Below are positions 8,431-15,744 of a DNA stretch of 32,423 nt, piece by piece. Source of the stretch: Oligoflexia bacterium (lineage in GTDB: Bacteria > Bdellovibrionota > UBA1018 > CAIMNF01). Both the position numbers and the translations under genes were made by a program. Numbering within the stretch: position 1 is the first letter of the stretch; each line of letters starts with the position of its first letter. The notes below the pieces were generated by a model. It was not told where the DNA came from. It saw only the letters and a program-made list of their open reading frames with translations, and did no database searches. Location: the NCBI GenBank assembly GCA_903831745.1, contig CAIKYX010000048.1:1-32423 (forward strand). Reading direction: 5' to 3'.

Positions 8431-9699
8431 ATGTCTAAAAAGGATTTTATCGTCGGTCTCGACATCGGTACAACCAAAGTTTGTTGTATTGTCGGTGAAT
8501 TTCATCATGCAACTCAAGCGCAACCCTCATCCATAGATATTGTCGGATTCGGACAAGCGCCTTCGCTCGGACTGCGAAAAGGAGTCGTCATCAATATCGA
8601 CTCGACAGTCGACGCGATCAAAAAGGCTGTAAAAGAAGCCGAAAACATGGCGGGCATCAAGATCAGTTCTGCCTACGTCGGTATTGCCGGCACCCATATC
8701 AAATCTTTCAATTCATCCGGAGTGGTCGCGGTCAAGGATCGCGAGATCACTGCACACGATGTACAGCGCGTGCTTGATGCTGCAAAGGCAGTGATGATTC
8801 CGCAGGATCGTGAAGTCCTGCATGTGATTCCGCAGGAGTTCATCATTGATGATCAAGATGGCATTCGTGAACCGGTAGGAATGAACGGGGTTCGTCTCGA
8901 AGCTAAAGTTCATATTGTGACTGGAGCAATCAGTTCTGCCCAGAATTTAACCAAGTGCGCCAACCGTGCAGGCATCAGTGTGACTGAATTGTGCTTGCAG
9001 CCGATTGCGTCTGCTTCTGCTGTCTTGACCCAGGATGAAAAAGAATTGGGAGTCGCGCTCGTCGACATTGGTGGGGGTACTACCGATATTGCGATCTTCC
9101 GCGAAGGATCTCTTCTCTATACCAGCGTGCTTCCTGTCGGTGGCGTGCACATCACCAACGATATTTCGGTAGGCATTCGTGCGTCGCTTGATGCGGCTGA
9201 AAAAATCAAGATTGCTCATGGCTGTGCCATGGCTTCCTTGCTGCAAGAGAATGAAACCATCGAAGTTCCAGCGGTCGGTGAAGGCAAAGCCCGCGTGGTT
9301 TCAAGAAAAATTCTGGCCGAGATCATCGAGGCCCGAGTTGAAGAAATGTATTCCATGATTCAGCAAGAGATCAATAACTCAGGCTATGGCGAGTTGTTGG
9401 CAGCAGGAATCGTACTCACGGGCGGCACCACTTTGCTTCAAGGCATGGTCGAGCTCGGTGATTTTTTATTCGAAGTTCCATTAAAGCGCGGTGTTCCTAT
9501 TCGTCTCGGAGGCTTGAAAGAAGTCGTTAATTCTCCGAAATATTCAACCGCGGTCGGCCTCCTGAAATATGGTGCAGACCAGTTGAATCGCGGATCCAGT
9601 CAGCCTTCAGGGTTGATGGGTGAGAATCTCTTAAGCGGAGATGGAGTATTTGGAAAAATCGGCGGCTCAGTGAAGAGCTGGATGAAGGATTTGTTTTAG
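8431..9699 (+). CDS. ftsA: Cell division protein FtsA
   Basis: 422 residues, actin-like ATPase that tethers FtsZ filaments to the inner membrane. Phosphate-1 is in FIVGLDIGTTKVCCIVGE; the 1C domain follows (NMAGIKISSAYVGIAGTHI); phosphate-2 is VALVDIGGGTTDIAIF; the adenosine motif is in GIVLTGGTTLLQGM. The C-terminus IGGSVKSWMKDLF is the amphipathic membrane-targeting helix typical of FtsA. The start ATG 8431 is supported by GGGAGGGG about 8 bases upstream. A 155-base gap separates it from ftsQ; it contains TACAAT (8345-8350) but no well-spaced -35. ftsZ follows 80 bases after the stop. Confidence 0.97.
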   Translation: MSKKDFIVGLDIGTTKVCCIVGEFHHATQAQPSSIDIVGFGQAPSLGLRKGVVINIDSTVDAIKKAVKEAENMAGIKISSAYVGIAGTHIKSFNSSGVVAVKDREITAHDVQRVLDAAKAVMIPQDREVLHVIPQEFIIDDQDGIREPVGMNGVRLEAKVHIVTGAISSAQNLTKCANRAGISVTELCLQPIASASAVLTQDEKELGVALVDIGGGTTDIAIFREGSLLYTSVLPVGGVHITNDISVGIRASLDAAEKIKIAHGCAMASLLQENETIEVPAVGEGKARVVSRKILAEIIEARVEEMYSMIQQEINNSGYGELLAAGIVLTGGTTLLQGMVELGDFLFEVPLKRGVPIRLGGLKEVVNSPKYSTAVGLLKYGADQLNRGSSQPSGLMGENLLSGDGVFGKIGGSVKSWMKDLF

Positions 9700-9711
9700 A
9701 TCAATAAACTT

Positions 9712-9758
9712 ATGCACCAGAAGGAGTGCATCAACTTACATGCACTCAAAAGGTGCAT
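9712..9758 (+). promoter_or_regulatory. Nested perfect hairpin between ftsA and ftsZ
   Basis: Outer arms ATGCACC (9712-9718) and GGTGCAT (9752-9758) are perfect complements. Inside them, GAGTGCAT (9724-9731) and ATGCACTC (9740-9747) form a second perfect 8-bp stem around an 8-base loop. The two stems are separated by AGAAG on the left and AAAA on the right. The structure starts 13 bases after the ftsA stop and ends 21 bases before the ftsZ ATG, close to its ribosome-binding site (GGAGG, 9767-9771). It also creates a direct repeat, GTGCATCAAC(T/A)TAC at 9726-9739 and 9753-9766. It could act as an RNA element controlling ftsZ translation or processing, or as a DNA operator. Confidence 0.7.
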
Positions 9759-9779
9759 CAACATACGGAGGCGTTGTTC

Positions 9780-11138
9780 ATGTTCGAAATTCAGGAAACC
9801 AAGATACTAGGGGCTAAAATTAAAGTCATCGGCGTGGGCGGTGGCGGTTGTAATGCCGTCAACACCATGATTCGTGCCGGTTTGACCGGCGTTGAATTCA
9901 TTGCTGCGAATACCGACAAACAGGTATTGGAAAGCGTTCTGGCGCCGAGCAAGATTGCCATCGGACAAGAGCTGACCCGCGGTCTTGGTGCAGGTGCGAA
10001 TCCGGACACCGGCCGTAAAGCCGCTCTCGAAGATTACGCTGCGATTTCAGAAATGCTGACGGGCGCAGACATGGTGTTCATCACTGCTGGTATGGGCGGC
10101 GGAACCGGTACCGGTGCTGCTCCGGTGTTTGCAAAAATTGCCAAGGAAGTGGGCGCCCTGACTGTGGGTGTAGTGACCAAGCCATTCCTGTTCGAAGGTA
10201 AAAAACGAATGAAACAGGCACTGGAAGGAATCAATAACCTTCGTGAAAGTGTCGACTCATTGATTATCATTCCAAATAACCGCCTCCTGAATATTTCAGG
10301 AGCATCCCTTTCGATGATGCAGGCATTTCAAAAAGCAGATGAAGTGCTTCTGAATGCCGTACAAGGTATTTCGGATTTGATCAATCACACCGGTTATATC
10401 AACAGCGATTTCGCCGATGTTCGTACTATCATGGAAAACAAGGGGCTGGCGCTGATGGGGATCGGCTTTGGTTCAGGCGAGCACCGCGCAGTTGAAGCAG
10501 CCACTTCGGCTATTTCTTCTCCGCTTCTCGAGGATATCTCGATCAATGGTGCAACTGGAATCATCATCAATATTACCGGTGGGGCAAGCCTGACCCTTCA
10601 CGAAGTCAATGAAGCGACCTCGATCATTCAGGAAGCGGCAGACGAAGATGCTCAGATCATTTTCGGTACCGTAATCGATGAATCGTTGAATGACCGGGTG
10701 AAGGTCACCGTGATTGCAACCGGATTGGGTTGCGATGCTTCGGCGCAAATTACCGAAATGCAGAATGCCAACGCTCGCGCAACTGCTAACGCAAATGCGA
10801 ACACCGCCAATAACAATCATCAAAACAACAATACGAATACGACACCGGCTAGCACGATCAGTGTGACTCCGAATGCCGTGAACGTAGTCAACGCGATCAA
10901 TACGTTGAACCAGGCTCAGGCGAATGCCGCGGCGAATACCACTGCAAACCACACTTCAGACAACAACGCGAATACCAATCAGGGTAACAATGCGAACACT
11001 CATACCCAGGAGGTTTCTCCTGAATTGAACCGTGCTCGCGAAATTGCCAAGCGCTTGGGAATGGTGAATCCGGATGGACAGGATTTCGATGTTCCCGCGT
11101 TCATGCGCCGAAACAACGAAACTACGGGCAACGTTTAG
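9780..11138 (+). CDS. ftsZ: Cell division protein FtsZ
   Basis: 452 residues, tubulin-like GTPase that forms the Z ring. The start is ATG 9780 ([20 protein letters not shown]) with GGAGG at 9767-9771; an in-frame GTG at 9726 would add 18 residues that do not look like FtsZ. The GTP-binding GGGTGTG is at residues 106-112, with [11 protein letters not shown] near the N-terminus. The T7 loop is [11 protein letters not shown]. After about residue 325 comes an unusually Asn/Ala/Thr-rich linker of roughly 90 residues. It is followed by a conserved tail containing [13 protein letters not shown] and the C-terminal peptide [11 protein letters not shown], which binds FtsA and other partners. It follows ftsA in the same direction and is closed by a strong terminator. 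Confidence 0.97.
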   Translation: MFEIQETKILGAKIKVIGVGGGGCNAVNTMIRAGLTGVEFIAANTDKQVLESVLAPSKIAIGQELTRGLGAGANPDTGRKAALEDYAAISEMLTGADMVFITAGMGGGTGTGAAPVFAKIAKEVGALTVGVVTKPFLFEGKKRMKQALEGINNLRESVDSLIIIPNNRLLNISGASLSMMQAFQKADEVLLNAVQGISDLINHTGYINSDFADVRTIMENKGLALMGIGFGSGEHRAVEAATSAISSPLLEDISINGATGIIINITGGASLTLHEVNEATSIIQEAADEDAQIIFGTVIDESLNDRVKVTVIATGLGCDASAQITEMQNANARATANANANTANNNHQNNNTNTTPASTISVTPNAVNVVNAINTLNQAQANAAANTTANHTSDNNANTNQGNNANTHTQEVSPELNRAREIAKRLGMVNPDGQDFDVPAFMRRNNETTGNV

Positions 11139-11149
11139 TATGAAGCTGA

Positions 11150-11174
11150 TTCAAAGCGGCTTTGCCGCTTGAAG
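11150..11174 (+). terminator. GC-rich hairpin directly after ftsZ, no T-run
   Basis: AAGCGGC-TTT-GCCGCTT (about 11154-11170) forms a strong stem-loop just downstream of the ftsZ stop, extended by partial TTCA/TGAA pairing. It has no T-run, so it may stabilise the mRNA 3' end or assist the terminator at 11197 rather than terminate by itself. Confidence 0.5.
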
Positions 11175-11196
11175 CAGCTGGAATGAGAAAACAAGA

Positions 11197-11228
11197 AAGC
11201 CCCGGAAGATCTCTTCCGGGGCTTTTTT
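11197..11228 (+). terminator. Rho-independent terminator after ftsZ, probably bidirectional
   Basis: Arms AAGCCCCGGAAGA (11197-11209) and TCTTCCGGGGCTT (11212-11224) form a near-perfect 13-bp stem, followed by a T-run to 11228. The opposite side is A-rich (GAAAACAAGAAA), so it can also end transcription of the convergent small gene at 11251-11499. Confidence 0.95.
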
Positions 11229-11250
11229 AGTATTAAATCTGAATTGAATT

Positions 11251-11499
11251 TTAAATTTTCTTAGAAAGTACGACCTGTGATTCAGTGTACTTCGGTGTGA
11301 GTTTTTTTGCTGCTTTCAGGAACAAACGTTTGATAAACGAATGTTCTGTCGAACGCTCGCGCTCGTTTTGAATTGCTTCTTCGATAGTAGAAGCATCGAG
11401 TTCTTTTGATTGGTTGTCACTGATTCCGGAATACTCACTCGCGTGCCTTGGAAATTCTGGTTCGATATTCGATAACATATTAATTCTATGATTAGCCAT
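11251..11499 (-). CDS. Small hypothetical protein, 82 residues
   Basis: A small charged protein (MANHRINMLSNIEPEF...) without signal peptide or membrane segment and of unknown function. The first half is acidic and polar (ELDASTIEEAIQNERERS). The second half is basic (FIKRLFLKAAKKLTPKY) and could form an amphipathic helix. Expression is well supported: AAAGGAG lies seven bases before the ATG, and a good sigma-70-like promoter lies about 50 bases upstream. It is convergent with ftsZ and shares its bidirectional terminator. No family is recognised. Confidence 0.75.
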   Translation of the reverse strand: MANHRINMLSNIEPEFPRHASEYSGISDNQSKELDASTIEEAIQNERERSTEHSFIKRLFLKAAKKLTPKYTESQVVLSKKI

Positions 11500-11545
11500 G
11501 GGGGTTCTCCTTTGTTCCTGGGGACCTCGTCCCGTCCGAGCCGTA

Positions 11546-11574
11546 TTTATACACTAAATTTACATATAAATCAA
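11546..11574 (-). promoter_or_regulatory. Sigma-70-like promoter for the 82-residue protein gene
   Basis: On the minus strand, TTGATT (-35, 11569-11574) and TATAAA (-10, 11546-11551) are separated by exactly 17 A/T-rich bases. This gives a leader of roughly 40 bases that carries AAAGGAG before the ATG at 11499. Confidence 0.7.
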
Positions 11575-11663
11575 GACTATTTTAGTCGGACAAGCAGGAA
11601 TTGAAACTGCCTTGATATTCGCCTGAAAAACAGGCAATCAATTCATTTCGTTGAGTCACTATT

Positions 11664-11996
11664 CTAGTGGCCGAGAATCGCAATCATGAAATCGACACCT
11701 TTCACGCAAGCTTCCATCTGGTCGGGGTGATCCTTAGTGCAATCCGCTTTGGCTGAAGAGTAACCGAATTCCTTGCAAGCAATAGTAACCTTGGGGCAGT
11801 ACGCAGAAATCCAAGAGTTTACATTCGCAGAGCCATCCTTGCAGGCGGATTTTTCTTCCGGAGTTGGAAGTGAATCGCAATCGGTGGAGGATTGTTTTAC
11901 GGCAGCATCGACCGTGTGAAAATCCATTCCCTTTCCGCAGGCGCTCATCGGCAGGGTTAAAGTTAGAAGCAGGGTTATTGTTTTTTTCGTTTTCAT
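11664..11996 (-). CDS. Small Cys-containing lipoprotein
   Basis: 110 residues of unknown function. ATG 11996 is chosen because the peptide MKTKKTITLLLTLTLPMSAC is a standard lipoprotein signal with lipobox LPMSAC and lipidated Cys near residue 20. An in-frame TTG at 12020 would add 8 residues; neither start has a clear ribosome-binding site. The mature part holds six further cysteines (CDSLPTPEEKSAC, YCPKVTIAC, DCTKDHPDQMEAC), probably paired in disulfides. It is divergent from the nucleoside phosphorylase gene and shares its upstream region, which contains palindromes. Confidence 0.7.
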   Translation of the reverse strand: MKTKKTITLLLTLTLPMSACGKGMDFHTVDAAVKQSSTDCDSLPTPEEKSACKDGSANVNSWISAYCPKVTIACKEFGYSSAKADCTKDHPDQMEACVKGVDFMIAILGH

Positions 11997-12073
11997 GGGT
12001 TGGATATTAGTGATTTTCAAAAAACAGGTGTCAGGTGCTTGTAAAACAATTGTAAAAACTTCTCATCCTATTT

Positions 12074-12125
12074 TTGACAAGTATTCAAGCGCTTTCATTG
12101 AATACCATCGAAGAATACTGGTATT
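12074..12125. promoter_or_regulatory. Palindromic operator-like sites upstream of pnp
   Basis: TTGACA (12074-12079) is a consensus -35. Directly after it, GTATTCAA (12081-12088) and TTGAATAC (12098-12105) form a perfect 8-bp inverted repeat with a 9-base spacer. A second, shorter palindrome AATAC-TG-GTATT lies at 12114-12125. Four copies of the half-site GTATT/AATAC within 45 bases suggest a dimeric repressor or activator binding in tandem. The region lies between the divergent lipoprotein and phosphorylase genes. Confidence 0.55.
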
Positions 12126-12141
12126 TCGGGCGCTCTCTCAC

Positions 12142-12147
12142 TATAAT
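12142..12147 (+). promoter_or_regulatory. Consensus -10 hexamer next to the pnp start
   Basis: TATAAT is a perfect -10. It ends seven bases before ATG 12155, so transcription would begin at or next to the start codon, giving a leaderless mRNA. The matching -35 position has no good TTGACA-like sequence. Confidence 0.4.
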
Positions 12148-12154
12148 CCTGAGC

Positions 12155-13033
12155 ATGATCAGACATTCAAGTGGAGCAGCCTTCTTAGCCCAAAAGCTTA
12201 AGGAATTCGGCGTGGGCGACCCAAGTTTTCATATTGTCCTGGGTTCAGGTTTTAAGGACTCGCTTCAGACCGGGATTCCCGCATCCTTCGTTCGCAAAGG
12301 GGATATTCTTTTTGCAGAAGTTCCGGGTCTACAACCGTCGACTGCACCCGGACATTTGGGCCGCTATGTAGTGGTCGAGCATCAACCCACTCAAAAATCA
12401 GGATTCATCCAAGTCGGTCGCTTGCATGGTTACGAAGGACTCGAACCCCGTGACGTCGTTCGTACGGTCATGTACACGCGCGAGCTTGGCGTAAATAACT
12501 ATTTTATCACCAATGCCGCTGGTGGCCTCGATGCCGCTCATCGCATGGGCGACGTGATGATGATCACAGACCACATCAATCTGACGGGTAAAAATCCACT
12601 TTATGGTGCGAATCCGAAAAAGCCCGACGGAACCGAGTGGGGTCCGCGTTTTCCAGACCTGACCAATCTCTATGACCGAGAACTGACCGCAGTTTTGTCT
12701 GAAGCGTTTACTGAGCTCAAGCTTAAGGTACATCAGGGGGTTTACATGGGTGTGCTCGGGCCTGCTTTCGAGACACCTGCAGAAATTCGATTCTTTAACA
12801 CTTGCGGTGCTCAGTCGGTCGGGATGTCGACCGTTTGGGAAACGATGGCGCTGAAACATTCGGGTGCACGGGTTTGCGCCTTGTCGTTAATTAGTAATCT
12901 TGCAGCCGGAATGACCAAAGGAAATGACGGGCTTCCGATCGAACTTGATCACTTTGCCATTTTGGATGCGTGTAAGGCATCGTCTACCACTATTTTGAAG
13001 GGCATTCTGCTTTCGATCGAGAGAAAATCATGA
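12155..13033 (+). CDS. Purine nucleoside phosphorylase (trimeric, PNP/MTAP family)
   Basis: 292 residues. It cleaves purine nucleosides with phosphate to free base and (deoxy)ribose-1-phosphate. Motifs include HIVLGSGFKDSL (phosphate loop), GRLHGYEG, NAAGGLDAAHRMGDVMMITDHIN, GPAFETPAEIR and GAQSVGMSTVWE, and the base-binding Asn in SLISNLAAGM. The open frame extends to TTG 12074, but homologous sequence starts near MIRHSSGAAFLAQ, so ATG 12155 is preferred. It has no Shine-Dalgarno sequence and may be leaderless. The stop overlaps the deaminase start (ATGA, 13030-13033). With the MtaD-like enzyme next door, the pair fits salvage of adenosine-type nucleosides: deamination, then phosphorolysis of inosine. 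Confidence 0.92.
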   Translation: MIRHSSGAAFLAQKLKEFGVGDPSFHIVLGSGFKDSLQTGIPASFVRKGDILFAEVPGLQPSTAPGHLGRYVVVEHQPTQKSGFIQVGRLHGYEGLEPRDVVRTVMYTRELGVNNYFITNAAGGLDAAHRMGDVMMITDHINLTGKNPLYGANPKKPDGTEWGPRFPDLTNLYDRELTAVLSEAFTELKLKVHQGVYMGVLGPAFETPAEIRFFNTCGAQSVGMSTVWETMALKHSGARVCALSLISNLAAGMTKGNDGLPIELDHFAILDACKASSTTILKGILLSIERKS

Positions 13034-14361
13034 GTTTCGATCTCGGAATCCGCGCCGGACATTTGCTGACCATGAAAGGTGGTTTGGGCGACGTCGCTAC
13101 GGACCAATTTATTGGAATCAAGGACGGACTCATCATCGAGGTTGCTCCGTTTCAATCGTCCCAACAAAAAGCAGCTGGCCAGTTTTATGATCTCAGTTCG
13201 AAGATTGTCCTGCCTGGGCTCATCAACGCCCATACTCACCTTTCGATGGTGCTGTTTCGTGGCTACGAAGATGATCGTCCGTTTCAGGAATGGCTCTTCA
13301 AATATATTCTGCCGCTTGAAGCCAAAAGTGTCCGCGAAGAGTTTATCCGGGTGGGGACCTCGCTTGCCGCACTCGAATCAATCCGATTTGGGACGACCTT
13401 TGTCAATGACATGTATTTCTTTTGCAATACTGCCGCTGATGTTTTGATTCAATCGGGGCTTCGAGCTCATGTGGCTTGGCCGTTCATGGATTTTGAAACA
13501 CCCGAAGAGCGAAGTCAGGGGCCGGCCGGCATTCAGAACCGGGTTTCAAATTTTAAAAAATTCTGCGAGAAGTACGCCACTCATCCGCGTGTGAGGCCTG
13601 CCATCGGACCGCATGCTCCGTATTCGTGCAGCGATAACACACTTCGTGAAGTTGAAGCGCTCTCGCGCGAAATGGCAGTGCCGATTCATATCCACCTTTC
13701 AGAGTCCCAAACCGAGTTCGATGAATCGCTTAAAAAGTACGGAAAATCGCCTACAAAACGTCTTCATGATCTGGGCTTGCTCTCGCCCAATCTGATCGCA
13801 GCGCATTGTGTGCATTTTACGGATGAAGACATCGAGCTTTTTAAGAACTCGGGTGCGGCCATGATCTACAACCCGGATTCAAACATGAAACTGAGTAGCG
13901 GCACTGCGCCGATCGCACGTTTTCGCAAGGCTGGAATTCCGGTTGCGCTCGGTACGGATGGTGCAGCTTCGAACAACGATCTTTCGATGTTTGGTGCCAT
14001 GGACATCGGTACCAAGCTTCAAAAATTAGCAGGGGGCGAAGGCGCCACCATGGGGGCGCTCGATGCCCTCAATCTTGCGACCTATGAAGGTGCGCATGCC
14101 TTGGGAATGGGAAACCAGATTGGTACCATCGAGGTCGGTAAGCGTGCCGATATCATCGCACTTCGAACGGACTTGCCACACGTCAAGCCACTTTATTCGG
14201 TCTTAAGTCAGTTGGTGTATGCGTATCAGGGACTTGAGGTCGATACGGTAATCTGTGATGGCAATACCTTGTTTCATCAGGATCGCTTCCTGACGCTGGA
14301 TGCGAATGCGATCTATCAGGATACCGAGAAGATGCGCCTTCAATTGCGCCAAAGTTTTTAG
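13030..14361 (+). CDS. mtaD: Amidohydrolase, MTA/SAH (adenosine) deaminase type
   Basis: 443 residues, cytoplasmic amidohydrolase of the AtzA/TrzN/MtaD group. Metal-binding motifs are VLPGLINAHTHLSM (HxH), HIHLSESQTE, AAHCVHFTDED and ALGTDGAASNNDLSM (catalytic Asp). GPHAPYSCSDNTL is typical of 5'-methylthioadenosine/S-adenosylhomocysteine deaminases. It is translationally coupled to the phosphorylase by ATGA. The products, inosine-type nucleosides, are substrates for its neighbour. Specificity within this family (MTA, SAH, adenosine or guanine) cannot be fixed from sequence alone, so the symbol is tentative. lysA starts 17 bases downstream. Confidence 0.88.
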   Translation: MSFDLGIRAGHLLTMKGGLGDVATDQFIGIKDGLIIEVAPFQSSQQKAAGQFYDLSSKIVLPGLINAHTHLSMVLFRGYEDDRPFQEWLFKYILPLEAKSVREEFIRVGTSLAALESIRFGTTFVNDMYFFCNTAADVLIQSGLRAHVAWPFMDFETPEERSQGPAGIQNRVSNFKKFCEKYATHPRVRPAIGPHAPYSCSDNTLREVEALSREMAVPIHIHLSESQTEFDESLKKYGKSPTKRLHDLGLLSPNLIAAHCVHFTDEDIELFKNSGAAMIYNPDSNMKLSSGTAPIARFRKAGIPVALGTDGAASNNDLSMFGAMDIGTKLQKLAGGEGATMGALDALNLATYEGAHALGMGNQIGTIEVGKRADIIALRTDLPHVKPLYSVLSQLVYAYQGLEVDTVICDGNTLFHQDRFLTLDANAIYQDTEKMRLQLRQSF

Positions 14362-14377
14362 TCAAAGGGTGGACGCC

Positions 14378-15658
14378 ATGAAAGATCGAATGATTGAGCC
14401 TGATTTTTCGTTTTATTACCAAAACAAGGTACTCACGGTGGACGGAGTTTCGGTTCCGGAGCTCGTTCAAAAATTCGGATCACCTCTTTATGTATATTCT
14501 GGTAAAGCCATCCGCGAATCGTACGCGCGGTTGACGTCGGCGTTAAAAGGTTTGCCGGTGCAGGTTTGTTATGCAGTGAAGGCAAATTCGAATCTGCATG
14601 TGCTTAAACTTCTGAATGAATTGGGGTCCGGCTGCGATCTGGTTTCCTACGGCGAATGGCATCGCGCGGAACTTGCCCGGATTCCGAGGTCGAAACGCGT
14701 ACTTTCTGGAGTAGCCAAGACTTTGGACGAATTAAGTGCGCTGATGAAACTCGATCAGGCAGGCGTCGGATCGATTCATATTGAATCGGTGATGGAATTC
14801 GAATTGATTGCGCTTCTGGCGAACTTGCAGAAGAAAAAAGTAACGGTCGCATTTCGTTACAACCCGGATGTCGATGCCAAAACGCTCGATAAGATTTCGA
14901 CCGGCAGAAAGCAGGACAAGTTTGGACTGACTCGCGAGGAAATCCTCGATCTCGCCATCAATTATGGTGATGACGAATTTGTGCATATTTCTGGTTTGAG
15001 TATTCATATCGGCAGCCAAATTACCAAAACCGGGCCGTATCAAAAGGCATTCAAGACGCTGAAGAAGCTTTGTCACGAAGTGGAGCTGCATCTCGATCGC
15101 AAGCTCGATTATGTCGACCTCGGCGGTGGTCTCGGGATTCAATATCAGAATGAGAAAACCATTTCACTGAAGGCGTATGCGAATCTCATCCGTAATGATT
15201 TTTCCGAATACAAAAAGATCCTGATCGAACCCGGACGAAGTCTGGTTGCAAACGCGGGAATTCTTGTCTCGGAAGTGGTGTATTCAAAAGTTCGGCCAGG
15301 AAGCCGAACGCTGATTCTCGATGCCGGGATGAATGACTTGATGAGACCTGCGCTCTATGACGCATTTCATGAGATTGTACCCGTGGTCGATAACAAGGCC
15401 GTGCCCGCTAAGGACTGGGATGTGGTCGGCGGTATTTGCGAGACTACTGATTATTTTGCAAGAAAACGCAAGCTTGCCGTCTCGGGTGCTCCCAAGGAGC
15501 AAATCGCGTTTTTATCGGCTGGCGCGTATGGTTTTTCAATGAGCAACAACTATAATTCTCGACCTCGCGTGGCCGAAGTGTTGGTCGACCGGGGCAAGGT
15601 GACGCTCATTCGAAAACGCGAGACTTTGGCTGACCTCCTTCGTAATGAAATTCGTTGA
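14378..15658 (+). CDS. lysA: Diaminopimelate decarboxylase
   Basis: 426 residues, PLP enzyme of the alanine-racemase-fold decarboxylases. It converts meso-diaminopimelate to lysine, the last step of lysine synthesis. The PLP lysine is in VCYAVKANSN. Other marks are the glycine-rich HIGSQI region, YVDLGGGLGI, EPGRSLVANAG, GGICETTDYFARKRKL (active-site Cys of the partner subunit) and the C-terminal SAGAYGFSMSNNYNSRPR. The start ATG 14378 is chosen for AAAGGGTGGA upstream and the family-typical N-terminus; the frame is open further upstream inside mtaD. It lies 17 bases after mtaD and is probably in the same transcript. Length is normal. Confidence 0.95.
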   Translation: MKDRMIEPDFSFYYQNKVLTVDGVSVPELVQKFGSPLYVYSGKAIRESYARLTSALKGLPVQVCYAVKANSNLHVLKLLNELGSGCDLVSYGEWHRAELARIPRSKRVLSGVAKTLDELSALMKLDQAGVGSIHIESVMEFELIALLANLQKKKVTVAFRYNPDVDAKTLDKISTGRKQDKFGLTREEILDLAINYGDDEFVHISGLSIHIGSQITKTGPYQKAFKTLKKLCHEVELHLDRKLDYVDLGGGLGIQYQNEKTISLKAYANLIRNDFSEYKKILIEPGRSLVANAGILVSEVVYSKVRPGSRTLILDAGMNDLMRPALYDAFHEIVPVVDNKAVPAKDWDVVGGICETTDYFARKRKLAVSGAPKEQIAFLSAGAYGFSMSNNYNSRPRVAEVLVDRGKVTLIRKRETLADLLRNEIR

Positions 15659-15744
15659 AGGATGCATAAAACCAACCCAAACACTCTTGTAAGCTTCTTC
15701 CAACGGGAGTAGCTTATTCTGAAACACACCCAATTGGAGCAACT

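Noticed and set aside
9726-9779. GTG start giving FtsZ 18 extra residues
   Set aside because: The extra residues lie within the hairpin region and do not resemble FtsZ; ATG 9780 has GGAGG and the family-typical N-terminus.
10473-10952. 159-residue minus-strand frame inside ftsZ
   Set aside because: It is a shadow of the ftsZ frame, with no start signals and low-complexity Arg/Ile/Val composition.
12950-13240. Minus-strand 96-residue frame across the pnp-mtaD junction
   Set aside because: It lies antisense to two well-supported genes that overlap by ATGA.
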